Assembly: GCF_963259705.1 (NCBI RefSeq)
Contig: NC_081861.1
Location: 68,801,623 to 68,865,622, forward strand
Reading direction: 5' to 3'
DNA from: Myotis daubentonii
Lineage: Eukaryota > Chordata > Mammalia > Chiroptera > Vespertilionidae
Length of the DNA: 64,000 nucleotides
The notes under the pieces are model-generated. The model was not told where the DNA came from and ran no database searches. It saw only the letters and a list, made by a program, of their open reading frames with translations. Below, in pieces: positions 22,460 through 34,249 of this stretch. Within the stretch, counting starts at the first letter, position 1. Every line of letters begins with the position of its first letter. The translations under genes were made by a program, and so were the position numbers.

Positions 22460-22830
22460 TATAAAAATCACTGATCTAGACAATCATCCACATTTTACCT
22501 TTGAGAAAACTGAGGCCCAGTGGATTTCAATAACTTATTCAAAGCATACCCATTTATTGATTAGCAGAATAAATTGTTCATCACAGTAAATTTCCAGGAT
22601 ATATTTATTATCTCTTATATTTCTATATGATTTTGTTATTTTCAAACACTTCATGTGTGTTATTTGATTGATCCTCAGGAAATAGCACATTTAAGTGGTT
22701 ATAGAAATTCTTAGCTCAATTTTAGAGATGAGAGGATGAGGTTGAAAGAGATAAAGCAACCAGTGTTACACCACATATTGGTAGAATCAGGATAAAAACG
22801 AAGTTCTCTTGACCCTCAGGGGCTTGACTT
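22460..22830 (-). repeat. Two MIR relics
   Basis: 22488-22560 has 'cattttacctttgagaaaactgaggccca'. 22640-22825 has 'cacttcatgtgtgttatttgattgatcctca', 'ttttagagatgagaggatgagg', 'aaagcaaccagtgttacacca'. Both are antisense MIR core signatures; they are probably two separate copies. Confidence 0.5.
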
Positions 22831-22919
22831 GCATCATAGTTTCTTCTAATAATTGCTTGTCTATAAAGTGGCAGTTTACACAGATGTGGCATATGCGCTT
22901 GTGAAATACTTACCTGAAG

Positions 22920-23345
22920 TCCATTATGCTATCATTATAGATTCTCAGAACTCACTGATATCTGAAAAATATATGTAGGCCTGCATTCCCATTTTACTGA
23001 CTAGAAAACTGAAACATAGATTTAATATTTTTTTAATATTTTTATTGATTTTTTACAGAGAGGAAGGGAGAGGAATAGAGAGTTAGAAACATCAATGAAA
23101 GAGAAACATCGACCAGCTGCCTCCTGCACACCTCCTACTGGGGATGTGCCCGCAACCGAGGTATATGCCCTTGACCAGAATCGAACCTGGGACCTTTCAG
23201 TCCGCAGGCCAACGCTCTAGCCACCGAGCCAAACCGGTTTTGGCTAGATTTAATTTTTAAAAAAGCACTTATAGTTAGAGGCAGAGCTAGATTTACAATT
23301 CAAATACCCTAAATTCAAGTCTATGTGTTCCCTAACAAGCTGCAT
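22920..23345 (-). repeat. MIR relic split by a Ves SINE
   Basis: 22975-23016 ('ttcccattttactgactagaaaactgaaacata') and 23255-23345 ('cacttatagttagaggcagagctagatttacaattcaaat') are successive parts of an antisense MIR, interrupted by the Ves SINE between them. Confidence 0.5.
23027..23244 (-). mobile_element. Ves SINE
   Basis: Well-preserved copy: 'tatttttattgattttttacagag', GA tract, 'ggggatgtgcccgcaacc', 'cttgaccagaatcgaacctggg', 'ctctagccaccgagccaaacc'. TAGATTTAAT duplication at 23017-23026 and 23245-23254. Confidence 0.93.
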
Positions 23346-23461
23346 TGTATCTTAGTTTTTAAACATATGGTAAATAGTGAAAATACGTATTCTTGTCAAA
23401 GTTTCAGCAGCTTTGTTTTTATTTTTAATTCACTTATAAAAATAATATGGTATATTTATTT

Positions 23462-25395
23462 TTTTTAATTTTTTAAAAAAATCTTTATTGTTGAATGTAC
23501 TACATATGTCCCCTTCTTCCTCCATTGACTTCTCCCAGCCCAGGCCTGCCCCCCCACGCCAGGCCTTCACCACCCTATTGCCTATGTCCGTGGGTAGTGC
23601 ATATATGCATACACGTTTATCGGTTGGTCTCTTCTTACCTGCCCACTCTCCCCTGCCTTCCCTCTAAGGTTTGATAGTCTGTTTGATGCTTCTATGTCTC
23701 TGTATCTATTTTTGTTCATCAGTTTATGTTGTTCATTAGATTCCACATATGAATGAGATCATGTGATATTTATCTTTCTCTGACTGGCTTATTTCCCTTA
23801 GCATAATGCTCTCTAGGTCCATCCATGCTGTTGCAAATGGTTAGAATTCTTTCTTTTTTACAGAAGCATAGTATTCTATGGTATATATGTACCAAAGTTT
23901 TTAATCCACTCATCTGCTGAGTGGACTTAGGCTGTTTCAAAATCTTAGCTATTATAACTTGTACTGCTATGAACATAGGGATGCATATATTCTTTCTGAT
24001 TCATGTTTCTGATTTCGTAGGATATACTAGTATTCCCAGAAGTGGGATCACTGGGTCAAGTGAGAGTTCCATTTTAAATTTTTTGAGGAAACTCCACACT
24101 GTTTGTCACAGAGGTTGAACCAGTCTGGGTTCCCACCAGCAGTGTATTAGGGTTCCCTTTTCTCCACATCCTTGCCAACACTTGTCATTTGTAGACGTTG
24201 ATTATAGCCATTCTGACAGATGTGAGGTGGTACCTCATAGTCATTTTGATTTGCATTTCTTGGATGATTAGTGACATTGGGCATTTTTTCATATGCCTTT
24301 TGGCCTTCTATATGTCCACTTTAGAGAAGTGTCTATTTAGATCCTTTTCCCACTTTTTATTAGATTATCTTCCTTTTGTTATGTTTTATGAGTTCCCTAT
24401 AAATTTTGGAGATTAAACCCTTACCTGATGTATCATTGGCAAATATGTTCTCCCATGCAGTGGGCTCTCTTGTTATTTTGTTGGTGGTTTGTTTGTTTGT
24501 TTGTTTGCTGTGCAGAAGCCTTTTATTTTGATATAGTCTCATTTGTTTATTTTCTCCTTAGTTTCCATTATCCTAGGAAATGTATCAGCAAACATATTGC
24601 TACGAGAGATGTCTGAGATTTTGCTGCCTGTTTTCTTCTAAGATTTTTATGGTTTCACGTCATACATTTAAGTCTTTTATCCATTTTGAGTTTATGTTTG
24701 TGTATGGTTTAAGTTGGTGGTCTAGTTTCATTCTTTTGCATGTATCTGTCCAATTTTCCCAACACCATTTATTTAAGAGACTGTCTTCACTCCATTCTAT
24801 GTTCTTGCCTTCTTTGTCAAATATTAATTGAGCATAATGGCTTGGGTCAATTTCTGGATTCTCTGTTCTGTTTCACTGGTCTAAATGCTTGTTCTTGTAC
24901 TAGTAAAAGGCTGTTTTGAATACAGTGGCTTTATAGTATAACTTGAAATCTGGTATTGTGATCCCTCCAACTTCGTTCTTTCTCAAGTTTACTGCAACTT
25001 TTGGGGGTCTTTTATTCCATATTAAATTTTGGACAGCTTGTTATAGGTCTGTGAAATATGCCATTGGTATTTTAATAGGGATTGCATTGAATCTATAGAT
25101 TGCTTTGGGTAGTATGGCTATTTTAATTATATTGATTCTACCAATCCATGAACATGGTACATTCTTCCACTTGTGTATATCTTCCTCTATCTCTTTTTTT
25201 CAAAATCCTATAGTACAGGTCTTTTACCTCATTGGTTAAGTTTATTCTTAAGTATCTTAATTTTTTTTGTTGTTGCAATGGTAAATGGGATTGCTGTTTT
25301 AGTTTCTCTTCCTGAAAGTTCATTATTGGTGTATAAGAATGCCATAGATTTCTGTGTGGTAATTTTATATCCTCCAGCAGCCTTGTTTTTAAACA
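23462..25395 (-). mobile_element. LINE-1, 5'-truncated (L1-B)
   Basis: The antisense 3'UTR starts at a T-rich block (23460-23495). The C-terminal ORF2 follows on the minus strand, including a YLRINLTNEVKDLY segment around 25250 that belongs just downstream of the reverse-transcriptase core. The element stops near 25395, so only about the last 1.9 kb was inserted. Multiple frameshifts and stops are present, and no clear target duplication was seen. Confidence 0.88.
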
Positions 25396-25649
25396 TCTAG
25401 CTCCTCTGTCTTAGAATGACAAAGATTGTGCTATGGTAGACTTACAAACCTTCTAAGATGGTTGTGATAAACCCTTTTATGATTTGCAGTGACCCTAAAG
25501 AATAGTGGGATGTTCATGTTGAGGAAGGATTATAGTTATTTAATATTTGTGTGGAAATAGTAGTGTTCTTGGTCTATTACTGTGACAGTTTGCAGGTGAA
25601 TAAGTTCATATCCACTTTTCTATCCAGTAGAGAGGTTCAATCTCTTTTT

Positions 25650-25905
25650 CTCATTTTGTTTTTTTGCATCACCACTTATCCTCTCTATGTTCTCTTCCAC
25701 CTCCACCCTCCACCCTCCACCACACAATCACCACACAGTTGTCCATGTCTATGAGTTCTCTCTCTCTCTTTTCATTTTTACTCAATACTTCCACCCCCTC
25801 AACAACACCCCCGCACACACACACAGCTGTCTGCCTGCTCTCTATGAGTCTGTTTTTATTTTGCTTGGTATTTCAGGTTTTTTCAGTCTTCAAGTTTTCT
25901 GAATG
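25650..25905 (-). mobile_element. Old LINE-1 3'UTR fragment
   Basis: Plus strand carries 'agttgtccatgtctatgagttc' and 'ctgtctgcctgctctctatgagtctg' separated by C-rich and CA-rich text, matching antisense 3'UTRs of older LINE-1s. No coding part. Confidence 0.5.
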
Positions 25906-26140
25906 ATATTTCAATCCACTAGAAATTTAACACCCTCAAAAAGTAAGTAAAGTTCTTTTTAGTTCCAAGACAATTTAGACTCAAGAGTTGTGATTAAACA
26001 ATTTTTTAAAATATATACCAGATCTATTCAAAGTATTTTGTCATAGTTACTTTTCTGCATTAACTCTATTTTTTATTATTTTGTCACCTCAGATGCCTTC
26101 TTAATGGTAGAGCTTACACTTGCAAAATAAATGTGATTTA

Positions 26141-26365
26141 GTGCCCTAGCTGATTTGGCTTATTTGGATAGAGTATAGGGTTATGGACTGAAGGTTTGAT
26201 TTCAGCAGGTTCAATTCCAGTCAAAGGCATGTACCTCAGTTGCTCCCTGGAGGCAACATATTGATGTGTGTCTCTCACGTTGATGTTTCTCTCTCTCTGT
26301 CTCTCCCCCTCCCTTCTACTCTCTCTAAAAACCAGTGGAAAAAACATCCTCAGGTGAAGATTAAC
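26141..26365 (+). mobile_element. Ves SINE
   Basis: Head 'gccctagctgatttggcttatttggatag', B-box-like 'caggttcaattccag', CT-rich 'tgatgtttctctctctctgtctctcc', tail 'aaaaaccagtggaaaaaacatcctcaggtgaa'. Same subtype as the copy at 10360 (tail 'catatcctcaggtgagga'). Confidence 0.88.
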
Positions 26366-26899
26366 ACAAAAAGTGATTTCATAGAGCTCAGGTAATAACG
26401 TTAGCAGCACAATTACTAGTATACATTCCTCAATTGACCATTGTCTATACTGGAATTGAAGAGCTACATTTTTTTGCCAGTAAAAAATGAAGAAACATAT
26501 AAGCTACTCTCACAAGCTTATGTCTTTTCATTTAGTTGAAATTAAAATAAGAAATTATTGAAGACCACTTTAATGACACAGTCCTTTGGAGAAAAATATT
26601 CCTCCTAAAGTAGAAATAAATTAGGCTTAGAGATGTATTCCAGATCAACAATTATGCACAAATTATTATTAAATTCACATTAAAAATTTCAAACAGAGGA
26701 TAACATTAATTAGAGTTTACTAGTAGGAGAAGGTGAGAAGGAAATATGTTGTAGAGAAATGATCTTTTTAAGAAATAATTTGGGGTGAGACAGGAAAGGT
26801 TTTAAGGAGAGAAAAAAGCCAGAAGATTAGTGCAAGGACTCTTGACCCCTAGAAGATATAGCTCAAGAGTGCTATGTATGATTGTGCAGTTGTTCACAG
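26366..26899. other. No gene recognised
   Basis: AT-rich unique-looking sequence between a Ves SINE and a candidate LTR. Confidence 0.35.
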
Positions 26900-26909
26900 C
26901 ATAAAGAAT

Positions 26910-27490
26910 TTACAATTGGGGGCTTAAATTGAACCTATGCATATTGAAAGTTTTGCCTCTAAGAAGAAGGTATCCTGTTGTCGAGTAACACTCCCTCCAC
27001 GTTCTGCATGGAGTAGGGTTAGGTATCTGAAAGAGGAGTCGCACAACAAATGAGAGAGAAATGACACGAGATAATTTTGCAATATTGGGGGACCAGGCGG
27101 GCAAGTCCCGAAGGACTTCCACCCATGCTCAGGCTGCTCCAATCTTTTATTGATCTGGAGTAGCCTTTAGGGTAAGGAGGTTTCAATGACACACAGATCA
27201 GCAGACAATTTCCAGGAATAGACAAAGTATCTGATTAGCTCATCAATAGATGATTTCCAGGAATAGGCAGAGTATCTGATCAACAATAATCAACAAGGAT
27301 CTACATAAGTATCTAAGGAATTACGTGAACTAAGGTGGGGATGATGCTTCAACTATTATTACCTAAATTAACTGGGTGGTTCCTAGATTAACTGGGTGGT
27401 GAGCAGTCCTGACCTTTGCTAGGACTTCAAAGGTTACTAGCTTTTGGGAGTCTCTGTCTAAACTCAGCTAGTGAAGACAATGAATGGACT
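26910..27490 (-). mobile_element. Candidate retroviral LTR, class unsure
   Basis: On the minus strand there is CAATAAAAGATTGGAGCAGC (AATAAA at 27151-27146). It is followed ~85 bases later by a 'ctctcatttgttgtgcgactc' stretch, the order seen in R and U5 of many mammalian retroviral LTRs. The putative U3 side has a duplicated 'atttccaggaataga.a.agtatctgat' (27210-27275) and a duplicated 'attaactgggtggt' (27365-27402). I could not fix the TG/CA ends or a target duplication. Confidence 0.45.
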
Positions 27491-28046
27491 CTGGCATCCT
27501 GTGGCAGACAGAATTTTAAAGATTCCTCCACTTCTGAACCTGCCTGATTTTCATGCCCCAGTTTTTCAATCAAACATTTATCTAGGTATTATCATGAAGG
27601 GATTTGGCAGATGTAATTAATGTCCCAGGTGGGTTGACCATAAAATACAGATATTATCTAGGTAGGCCTAACTTAATCATGTGACCTCTTTAAAAGTAGG
27701 AACTTTTCTACAGCTGGTCACAGAAGAGAGAAAGAGAGTGATCCCAAGTACACCTGGGATTCAATGTCCCTTTGCCAACTTTGAATATGGAGGAGATCAT
27801 GTGAGAAAGAATGCAGATAATCCCCAGCCAACAGCCAGAAACCTCAGGCTTACAACCACAGGGAATTGGATTCTGGGCCCACAAACTGAATGACCTTAGA
27901 AGTAGATTCTTTCCCAAAATGTACACTAAAGGAGCACAGATCTGCCTACACTTTGACTTCAGCTCTGTGACAAACTGAGTAGAAAATCCAGTCATGTCCA
28001 TTTGGACTTCTTACCTATAGAACTATGAGATAAAAATTGATATTTT

Positions 28047-28254
28047 GCCCTAGCTGGTTTGGCTCAGTGGATAGAATGTCGGCCTGCAGACTGAAAGGTC
28101 CCGAGTTCGATTCAAATCAAGGGCACATGCCTGGGTTGTGTGCTTGATCCCCAGTAGGGTCATGCAGGATACAGCCGGTCAATTATTGATGTTTCTATCT
28201 CTCTCTCTCCCTCTCCCTTCCTCTCTGAAATCAATAAAAATAAAAATAAAAAAA
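28047..28254 (+). mobile_element. Ves SINE (first of tandem pair)
   Basis: Near-consensus head 'gccctagctggtttggctcagtggatag', B-box-like 'gagttcgattcaa', 'gggtcatgcaggatacag', CT tract and A-rich tail with AATAAAAATAAAAATAAA. Confidence 0.94.
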
Positions 28255-28266
28255 ATGATGTTTTTT

Positions 28267-28480
28267 GCCCTAGATGGTTTGGCTCAGTTGATAGAGAGTC
28301 AACTTGCAGACTGAAGGGTCCCAGGTTCCATTCCGGTCAAGGGCAGATGCCCAGGTTGAGGACTTAATCCCCAGTAGAGGGCGTTCAGGAGGCAGCTGAT
28401 CAATGATTCTCTCTCATCATTGATGTTTCTCTCTCTCTCTCCCTCTCCCTTCCTCTCTGAAATAAATAAGAATATAAAAA
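28267..28480 (+). mobile_element. Ves SINE (second of tandem pair)
   Basis: Head 'gccctagatggtttggctcagttgatag', B-box-like 'ggttccattccgg', 'gagggcgttcaggaggcagc', CT tract and A-rich tail. A 'ttgatatttt'-like word precedes both copies and follows the second, so one copy probably inserted in or beside the tail of the other. Confidence 0.93.
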
Positions 28481-28560
28481 GTTGATTTTTTAAGCCTCTA
28501 AAATTGTGACAATTTGATATAATAGCAATAGAAAACTAATACAGTTGTTTTTAAAAATAT

Positions 28561-29912
28561 ATGAAGATCCACTGTGACTTAGTGGCAATTCCCTCTATAG
28601 CTTTATGCCTAGTTCTTCTTAAAAGCAGAGGAAAGTCTGAGAAGTGAACAATCTTATACTTTTCTTTTTTATTCTCCAAGTACCTTTGCTTTTAGAGGTA
28701 GTCATGACAATTGTCAGGGCAACTACTGATCTGAAAAACTGAATCAAAGGTAGAGGGTTGTTTGTTCTCATGCTTGTTTTCCTTTTTAAATTCACTTCCT
28801 TTTTCACCTCTAATCTCTTCCAGAGAACATCATTAAGAGTGACTTTGTGGCAAACCCATAAATGAAGCTAATTCTTTCTTAAACAGATTTTTAGGTGAGA
28901 CTTTTAATTGTGAATGTCATTAAATGCTTCTTAGAACTAGCATCCTGTTTATTGGAAAGAGGCAGTTATTTGTTAGGGTTTTGGTTGGGCAGTGAGTGAC
29001 CAAAGGGAGTAAGATTTGATATTTAACCTTGCAAACTAAATAACCCCTCCAAAATAAGGAAAGGAAAGACTCTTGTGACTTATCACATAGATGTTTCTAA
29101 ACAATAAAAGAAAGAAAAATAAAACAGAAATATAGCTGAGAAGACATTGTTGAAATGTTTTCAATTATAATGAAATACAATTTTGTCACTTTAGTATGGA
29201 CTTAAAAATCAATAAAGTAACTTGTACTTTGTATGTATTTTACTCTCTTTTTGTAAGTTCATAAGCCAGGTTTTCCAGTTTTACCAAGTGACACAGTATT
29301 TTAACTTGTAAGAAGAGTTCCAGCTAATTGTGTTAATTGGAATGATAACTAAAAATTCTAGTTAACTCTTTCCATCATTTAAAATGCAAAAACATAAATC
29401 ATACAAAACCAAATAAAAAATTGCATTAAAATGAAATCTTATAAGCAGAATGTGTTTGATTTTTAGTGCCTTTATTGTATTTTATTTTGTCAAGTTTAGA
29501 TATTTTAAATTTCCTGAGAAAATGCCATTACTATATAAACTCTTGAAATATGAACTCCTGTGACTAAAAACTTATGAACAGTTTATTTGTTCATTGTTTT
29601 AGAGTAAATTAGAATACATGTCTAGCAGGAGTCTACTGAGTTTTATACCTTAAAGTAAGTTAAAAATAATTTTCACATAAGTCTATATTCTTTAAATAAA
29701 TGGATGCAAATGAAAGGTTCATATATGCTATTACTAGACAATATTTTTTAAAATAAAGTGTTACTATGGCAAAGGCAATAGTAGTCCTGTTATCTTGTGA
29801 TCATTAGTCATTATATATAAATTATAATACACCCTAAAATAGGAGTGACAAAACATAAAATATTGCACTTAATCTGGATGGAATAAGGCAGGGTTTAAAA
29901 TAATAGATTCAT
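28561..29912. other. No gene recognised
   Basis: AT-rich unique-looking sequence; no repeat ends or coding signal. Confidence 0.4.
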
Positions 29913-29913
29913 T

Positions 29914-30123
29914 CTGGCCAGCAGAGCTCAGTAGTTGAGCATTGACCTATGAACTAGGAGGTCATGGTTCAATTCCCGGTCAGGGGACATGACCAAGTTG
30001 CAGGCTCAATCCCTAGTGCGGGGCGTGCAGGAAGCAGCTGATCAATGATTTTCTCTCATTACTGATGATTCTATCTCTACCTCTCCTTTCTTCTCTGACA
30101 TCAATAAAAAAATATTTTTTAAA
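29914..30123 (+). mobile_element. Ves SINE
   Basis: Head 'tctggccagcagagctcagtagttgag', B-box-like 'ggttcaattccc', 'gcggggcgtgcaggaagcagc', CT tract, tail 'catcaataaaaaaata'. Similar flanks AAATAATAGATTCATT and AAATAACATATTCATT suggest the target duplication. Confidence 0.9.
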
Positions 30124-30211
30124 AAATAACATATTCATTCACTTTGGTGTACAACGTGCTTACCCTAAAACTTTTTCCATTCATGAATTCCTGTTTCAAA
30201 ATCATTTCTTA

Positions 30212-31445
30212 ATACACAAACATAAACTTCAAATGGATAAAGGACTTAAACATAAGATTGGAAACCATAAAAATTTTAGAAGAATCCATAGGCAGCAAAA
30301 TATCAGACATTGCTCTTCCAATATCTTTACCAATACAGCTCCTAGGGCAATGGAAACTAAGGAGAAAATAAACAAATGGGACTACATCAAAATAAAAGCT
30401 TCTGCACAACAAAAGAAACCATCAACAAAACAACAAGAAAGCCCACTGCATGGGAGAACATATTTGCCAATGTTATCTACCATAAAGGTTTAATCTCCAA
30501 AATTTACAGGGAACTCATACAACTTAACAAAAGGAAGATAAACAACCCAATCAAGAAATGGGCAAAGGACCTAAATAGACACTTTCAGAAAAAGAGGACA
30601 TACAGAAGGCCAAGAGACATATGAAAACATGCTAAAAGTCACTAATCATCTGAGAGATGCAAATCAAAGTGACAATGAGGTATCATCTCACACCTGTCAG
30701 AATGGCTATCATCAACAAATCAACAAATGAGAAGTGCTGGTGAGGATGTGGAGAAAAAGGAACCCTCATGCACTGCAGGTGGGAATGCAGACTGGTTCAG
30801 CCACTGTGGAAAACAGTATGGTATTTCCTCAAATAATTAAAAATGGAACTTCCATGTGACCCAGTAATCCCACTTCTAGGAACGTATCTAAAGAAAACAG
30901 AAACACCAATCAGAAAGGATATATGCACCCTTATGTTCATAGCAGCACAATTTACAATAGCTAAGATTTGGAAACAGCCTAAGTGTCCATCAACAGACGA
31001 GTGGATTAGAAAACTATGGTACATCTACACAATGGAATTCTATGCTGCTGGAAAAAAAAAAAGGAAAGCATTCTTACCATTTACAACAGCATGGATGGAA
31101 CTGGAGAGCATTATGCTAAACAAAATAAGCCAGTCAGAGAAAGATAAATATCACATGATCTCACTCATTTATGGAACGTAATGAACAACATAAACTGATG
31201 AACAAAAATAGAACCAGAGACATAGAAGCATCGATCAGATTGTACAATCCATGAAGGAAGGTGAGGGGTAAGGGGGTAAGAGATCAACCAAAGGAGTTGC
31301 ATGCATGCATATGAGCATAACCAATGGACACAGACAGTAGGGGGGTGAGGGGATGTTCTGGTGGGTAGGAGCAGCTGGGGAGAGGTCAGTGGGGGAAAAA
31401 GGAGATTCATGTAATATTTTAAACAATAAAGAATTTAAATTAAAT
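30212..31445 (+). mobile_element. LINE-1, 5'-truncated (L1-C)
   Basis: A 1.23-kb 3' piece with a perfect 12-bp target duplication AATCATTTCTTA at 30200-30211 and 31446-31457. The ORF2 C-terminal frame at 30843-31181 (segments [20 protein letters not shown] and SEKDKYHMISLIYGT) is followed by a 3'UTR and an A-rich end (aataaagaatttaaattaaa). It is typical 5'-truncated target-primed insertion and has no complete ORF. Confidence 0.93.
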
Positions 31446-31457
31446 AATCATTTCTTA

Positions 31458-31745
31458 TTCTTGATTTTCAATACCTGGCTTGTTCTTTGAATCAGTCTCA
31501 TTTATCTATTTCACGTGTCTCTGTTTCATGTCATCTAAATTACTGTTTAGAAATGGAAAATGTAACAACATTTAAGGGAAGATGCTTTATCTCTTTAATA
31601 AGAGCTCTCTAAAGAAATGTGATTTTATAGTATGTTTGCTTTGAGCTGTAAATATTGATTATTAATATGGCATAGTGAAGAAAATGATAATAATCCCTAG
31701 AGTCCTATGAACAGAAAATGAAAAATTCTGAAGTACTATTCTTTT
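31458..31745. other. No gene recognised
   Basis: Short AT-rich spacer between L1-C and a Helitron. Confidence 0.35.
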
Positions 31746-31746
31746 A

Positions 31747-32011
31747 CTAGAGGCCCAGTGCATGGATTTGTGCACATTGAAAGGAAATTAATTAGAAGAA
31801 ATATTTTTGAGGCCAGGGAAGGACCAAGGCAGTTTGGCTCCAGGATGTGTCTGGCCTGTCTCTCCCCTTCCCGATTGGCCAGACCCCAGCAGCAAGCTAA
31901 CCTACCAGTTGGCTTGTTTGCCCCCTGGTGGTCAGTGTGGATCATTGTGACTGGTTGAAAGGTCAAACGAAAGGTCAGACACTTAGCATATTAGGTTTTT
32001 ATTATGTAGGA
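31747..32011 (-). mobile_element. Short non-autonomous Helitron
   Basis: Plus strand begins A|CTAGAGGCCCAGTGCATGG with the palindrome GTGCA..TGCAC just inside. It ends 'agcatattaggtttttattatgtagga'|T, the reverse of a TC-starting Helitron 5' end. 265 bp, non-coding. Confidence 0.88.
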
Positions 32012-32277
32012 TGTTTACCTATACCACTGCGGGGCAGTGACAACAGCTGAAATAGTAAACTGCTTTAAACAAGTTATTCGTGACTTTCAAACAAAACTGT
32101 ATGTGCTTCCATTCAAAGAAAATCTACATATAATCACTTTTTTCTGAGATATCGAAAAAATTTTAGCTTTTTTTGCTAAACCCTTTGGGGTTTTTTTTGT
32201 TTATGCTTCTCATTTCTTCATTCTAAAAATACCCATTAGTTACAACTGAGTTGAAATACCAAAGCAATTATTTGTTA

Positions 32278-32506
32278 CTAGTATCCCTGTGCATGAATCC
32301 ATGTGTCAGTAGCTCGCTGCCACCTTCCTGTAACGCTCCGCCCCTTACCCCACCCCCACCCCTCCCCATTGGCTTGCTGCCTTGCCCCCTCCTGTAGCTC
32401 TCCTCTGCCTGTTTGTAGCTCGCTGTCCCACCCTCCTGCTAATCCGTGATCCAGTCGTTACATGGTCGTTCATTACATTTGCATATTACATCTTTATTAT
32501 ATAGGA
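32278..32506 (-). mobile_element. Short non-autonomous Helitron, diverged
   Basis: Plus strand begins A|CTAGTATCCCTGTGCATGAATC and ends 'gcatattacatctttattatatagga'|T. The hairpin 'gtgcatgaatccatgtgt' is partly eroded and CTAGAGGCCC has become CTAGTATCCC. The C-rich body has three 'agctcgctg.c..cc.cct' repeats. Confidence 0.78.
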
Positions 32507-32616
32507 TTAGTTTTTAAAACAGAAATGCAGAAAATGACAGATAGTGAATGGAAACCAATCTACATTTTCTAAGTGCTGCATTTACTTTCTTTGGCATCCT
32601 TTAAGATGGAAGCTAA

Positions 32617-32759
32617 TCCCTGGATCCCTGACCTGTGTGGCTCAGTTAGTTGGAGTGTTATCCTATACACCAAAAGTTTGTGGGTTTAATTCCCGGTTAG
32701 AGCACACACCTAGGTTTGTAGGTTCATTCACGAGACAACCGATCTATGTTTCTCTCTCA

Positions 32760-32817
<58 letters not shown>

Positions 32818-32851
32818 ATAAACATATCCTCAGGTGAGGATTTAAAAAAAA
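32617..32851 (+). mobile_element. Ves SINE with long CT run
   Basis: Head 'ccctgacctgtgtggctcagttagttgg', B-box-like 'gggtttaattccc', expanded (CT)n at 32764-32813, tail 'catcaataaacatatcctcaggtgagga'. GAAGCTAA flanks at 32609-32616 and 32852-32859. Confidence 0.9.
32764..32813 (+). repeat. (CT)n microsatellite
   Basis: About 24 CT units within the Ves SINE tail. Confidence 0.97.
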
Positions 32852-32859
32852 GAAGCTAA

Positions 32860-33468
32860 GATATTAATAAAGACGCTATAATTATTCTTGTCAAATTTGC
32901 CATGAAATTTGGGCTGAAGAAAATTTGTAACATTTTATGTTACAAATGTATCAGATAATTATTCTCAAGAGTACAGCTAAAAGGATTTTTATGATGAATG
33001 CTTACTGTGAAAGGGTTTTTCAGTGTAATGACAGTATCAATCCAAGAGATAGGAAGGCAACCTTGTAAGCAAGGGGAAAATAAAATTGAAAAATCTAAAG
33101 CAGGCAAAGGTAAGGGAAGTCTTGATGGCTAATACAAAAACACTCATAGGATATTAGGGGGCAAGACTTTCTTATGAAGACAACTAGCAGGAGTAACATG
33201 TGTTCTAGCCCTTTGGTTACTAGAGCATTCAAGAATACAGGACAAAATATAGAAATTTATCAAAATGATGTTAGAAGAGCCTTGATTTTAAAAATGAAAC
33301 AAAAACTCACTTATCAATGTATCCTTCCTAGCTAAAGATGAGATTGATTTAATAACTAGGACACAACTTAATCAGCAGAATAGCAAAATAGCTGAATCTG
33401 AGGAGGGAAAAGGACTGATAAAGGCTTAGGAATAGGGAGGGTTAAGTCTGAGGGTCAATGGGTCTAGA
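32860..33468. other. No gene recognised
   Basis: Unique-looking AT-rich sequence. Confidence 0.35.
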
Positions 33469-33687
33469 CAAGGGTTTCTCAATCTTGGCACTATTGACTA
33501 TTGACTGGTTAATTCTTTGTTTTCGGTGATATCCTAGGCAGAGTAGAATATATAACAGTATCCCTGAACTGTACTCCACTTGATAGTCTAGCACTCCCTT
33601 CCTTCCTAGTTGTGACAACCAAAAATATCTCTAGATATTTCAAAATGTCTTCAGAGGGACAAAATTGCCCCAGTTGAGAATCAATTG
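33469..33687 (+). mobile_element. MER20 (hAT-Charlie MITE)
   Basis: Reads 'ggtttctcaatcttggcactattga', 'ggttaattctttgtttt', 'agttgtgacaaccaaaaatatctc', 'caaaattgccccagttgaga'. This is the characteristic order of MER20. Terminal inverted repeats are eroded; about 219 bp, the usual length. Confidence 0.8.
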
Positions 33688-34249
33688 TTTAGAATATAGA
33701 AAGGGCTCAGTCGGCTGTGAGACAAGCCTAATTATATTATTGAAGAGTTTAGAGTGGGGAGCAAGGGGCAGTTTCTGACCACCAATAAAAGAGAGTGGAC
33801 TGAAAATGGACTTTAAAATGAACTAGTATTTGCTCTTGAATGAATATTCACACAGATGTTAGTGACCACAATGATTAGTTATGTCTTACCACATCACATT
33901 ATTTATTATGTAAGATATTATTATTTACAATATAAAGTGTAGGGGTACATTTACAAAATTTTATTATTTGGGATGGTAAATCAACTTTAGTCTGTAAACA
34001 CACAAGTGATGATATAAAATAAATTAAGCTAATGTATAGGGTGCATAATGTAAGGTGAGTTACTATAGGAGAAAAAATTATAATATTTTTAATTGTCCAC
34101 AAAAATCTTACAAATTTATAGGGACAATTAAAATATGATTCCATACATTTTAGATACTAATATGAGATTCACAAACTAAAACAATTGATTAATTATAACA
34201 TTAATAGCAGTATAAGTTATAAATTCAGAGAAGTTAAGATTTTAAGGGC
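33688..34249. other. No gene recognised
   Basis: AT-rich unique-looking sequence. Confidence 0.35.

Larger units (their letters stand above)
27491..28560 (+). mobile_element. MLT1-like LTR carrying two Ves SINEs
   Basis: 'atgaagggatttggcagatgtaattaa', 'gtgacctctttaaaagtagg', 'gagatcatgtgagaaagaatgc' and, after the two SINEs, 'ttaagcctctaaaattgtgac...agcaatagaaaactaataca' follow the order of an MLT1-type MaLR LTR. The interruption at 28047-28480 is the pair of SINEs. Confidence 0.6.

Noticed and set aside
28047..28120. tRNA-like head with A and B box words
   Set aside because: It is the head of a Ves SINE; no acceptor stem or cloverleaf closes, and the same text occurs sixteen times in the window.
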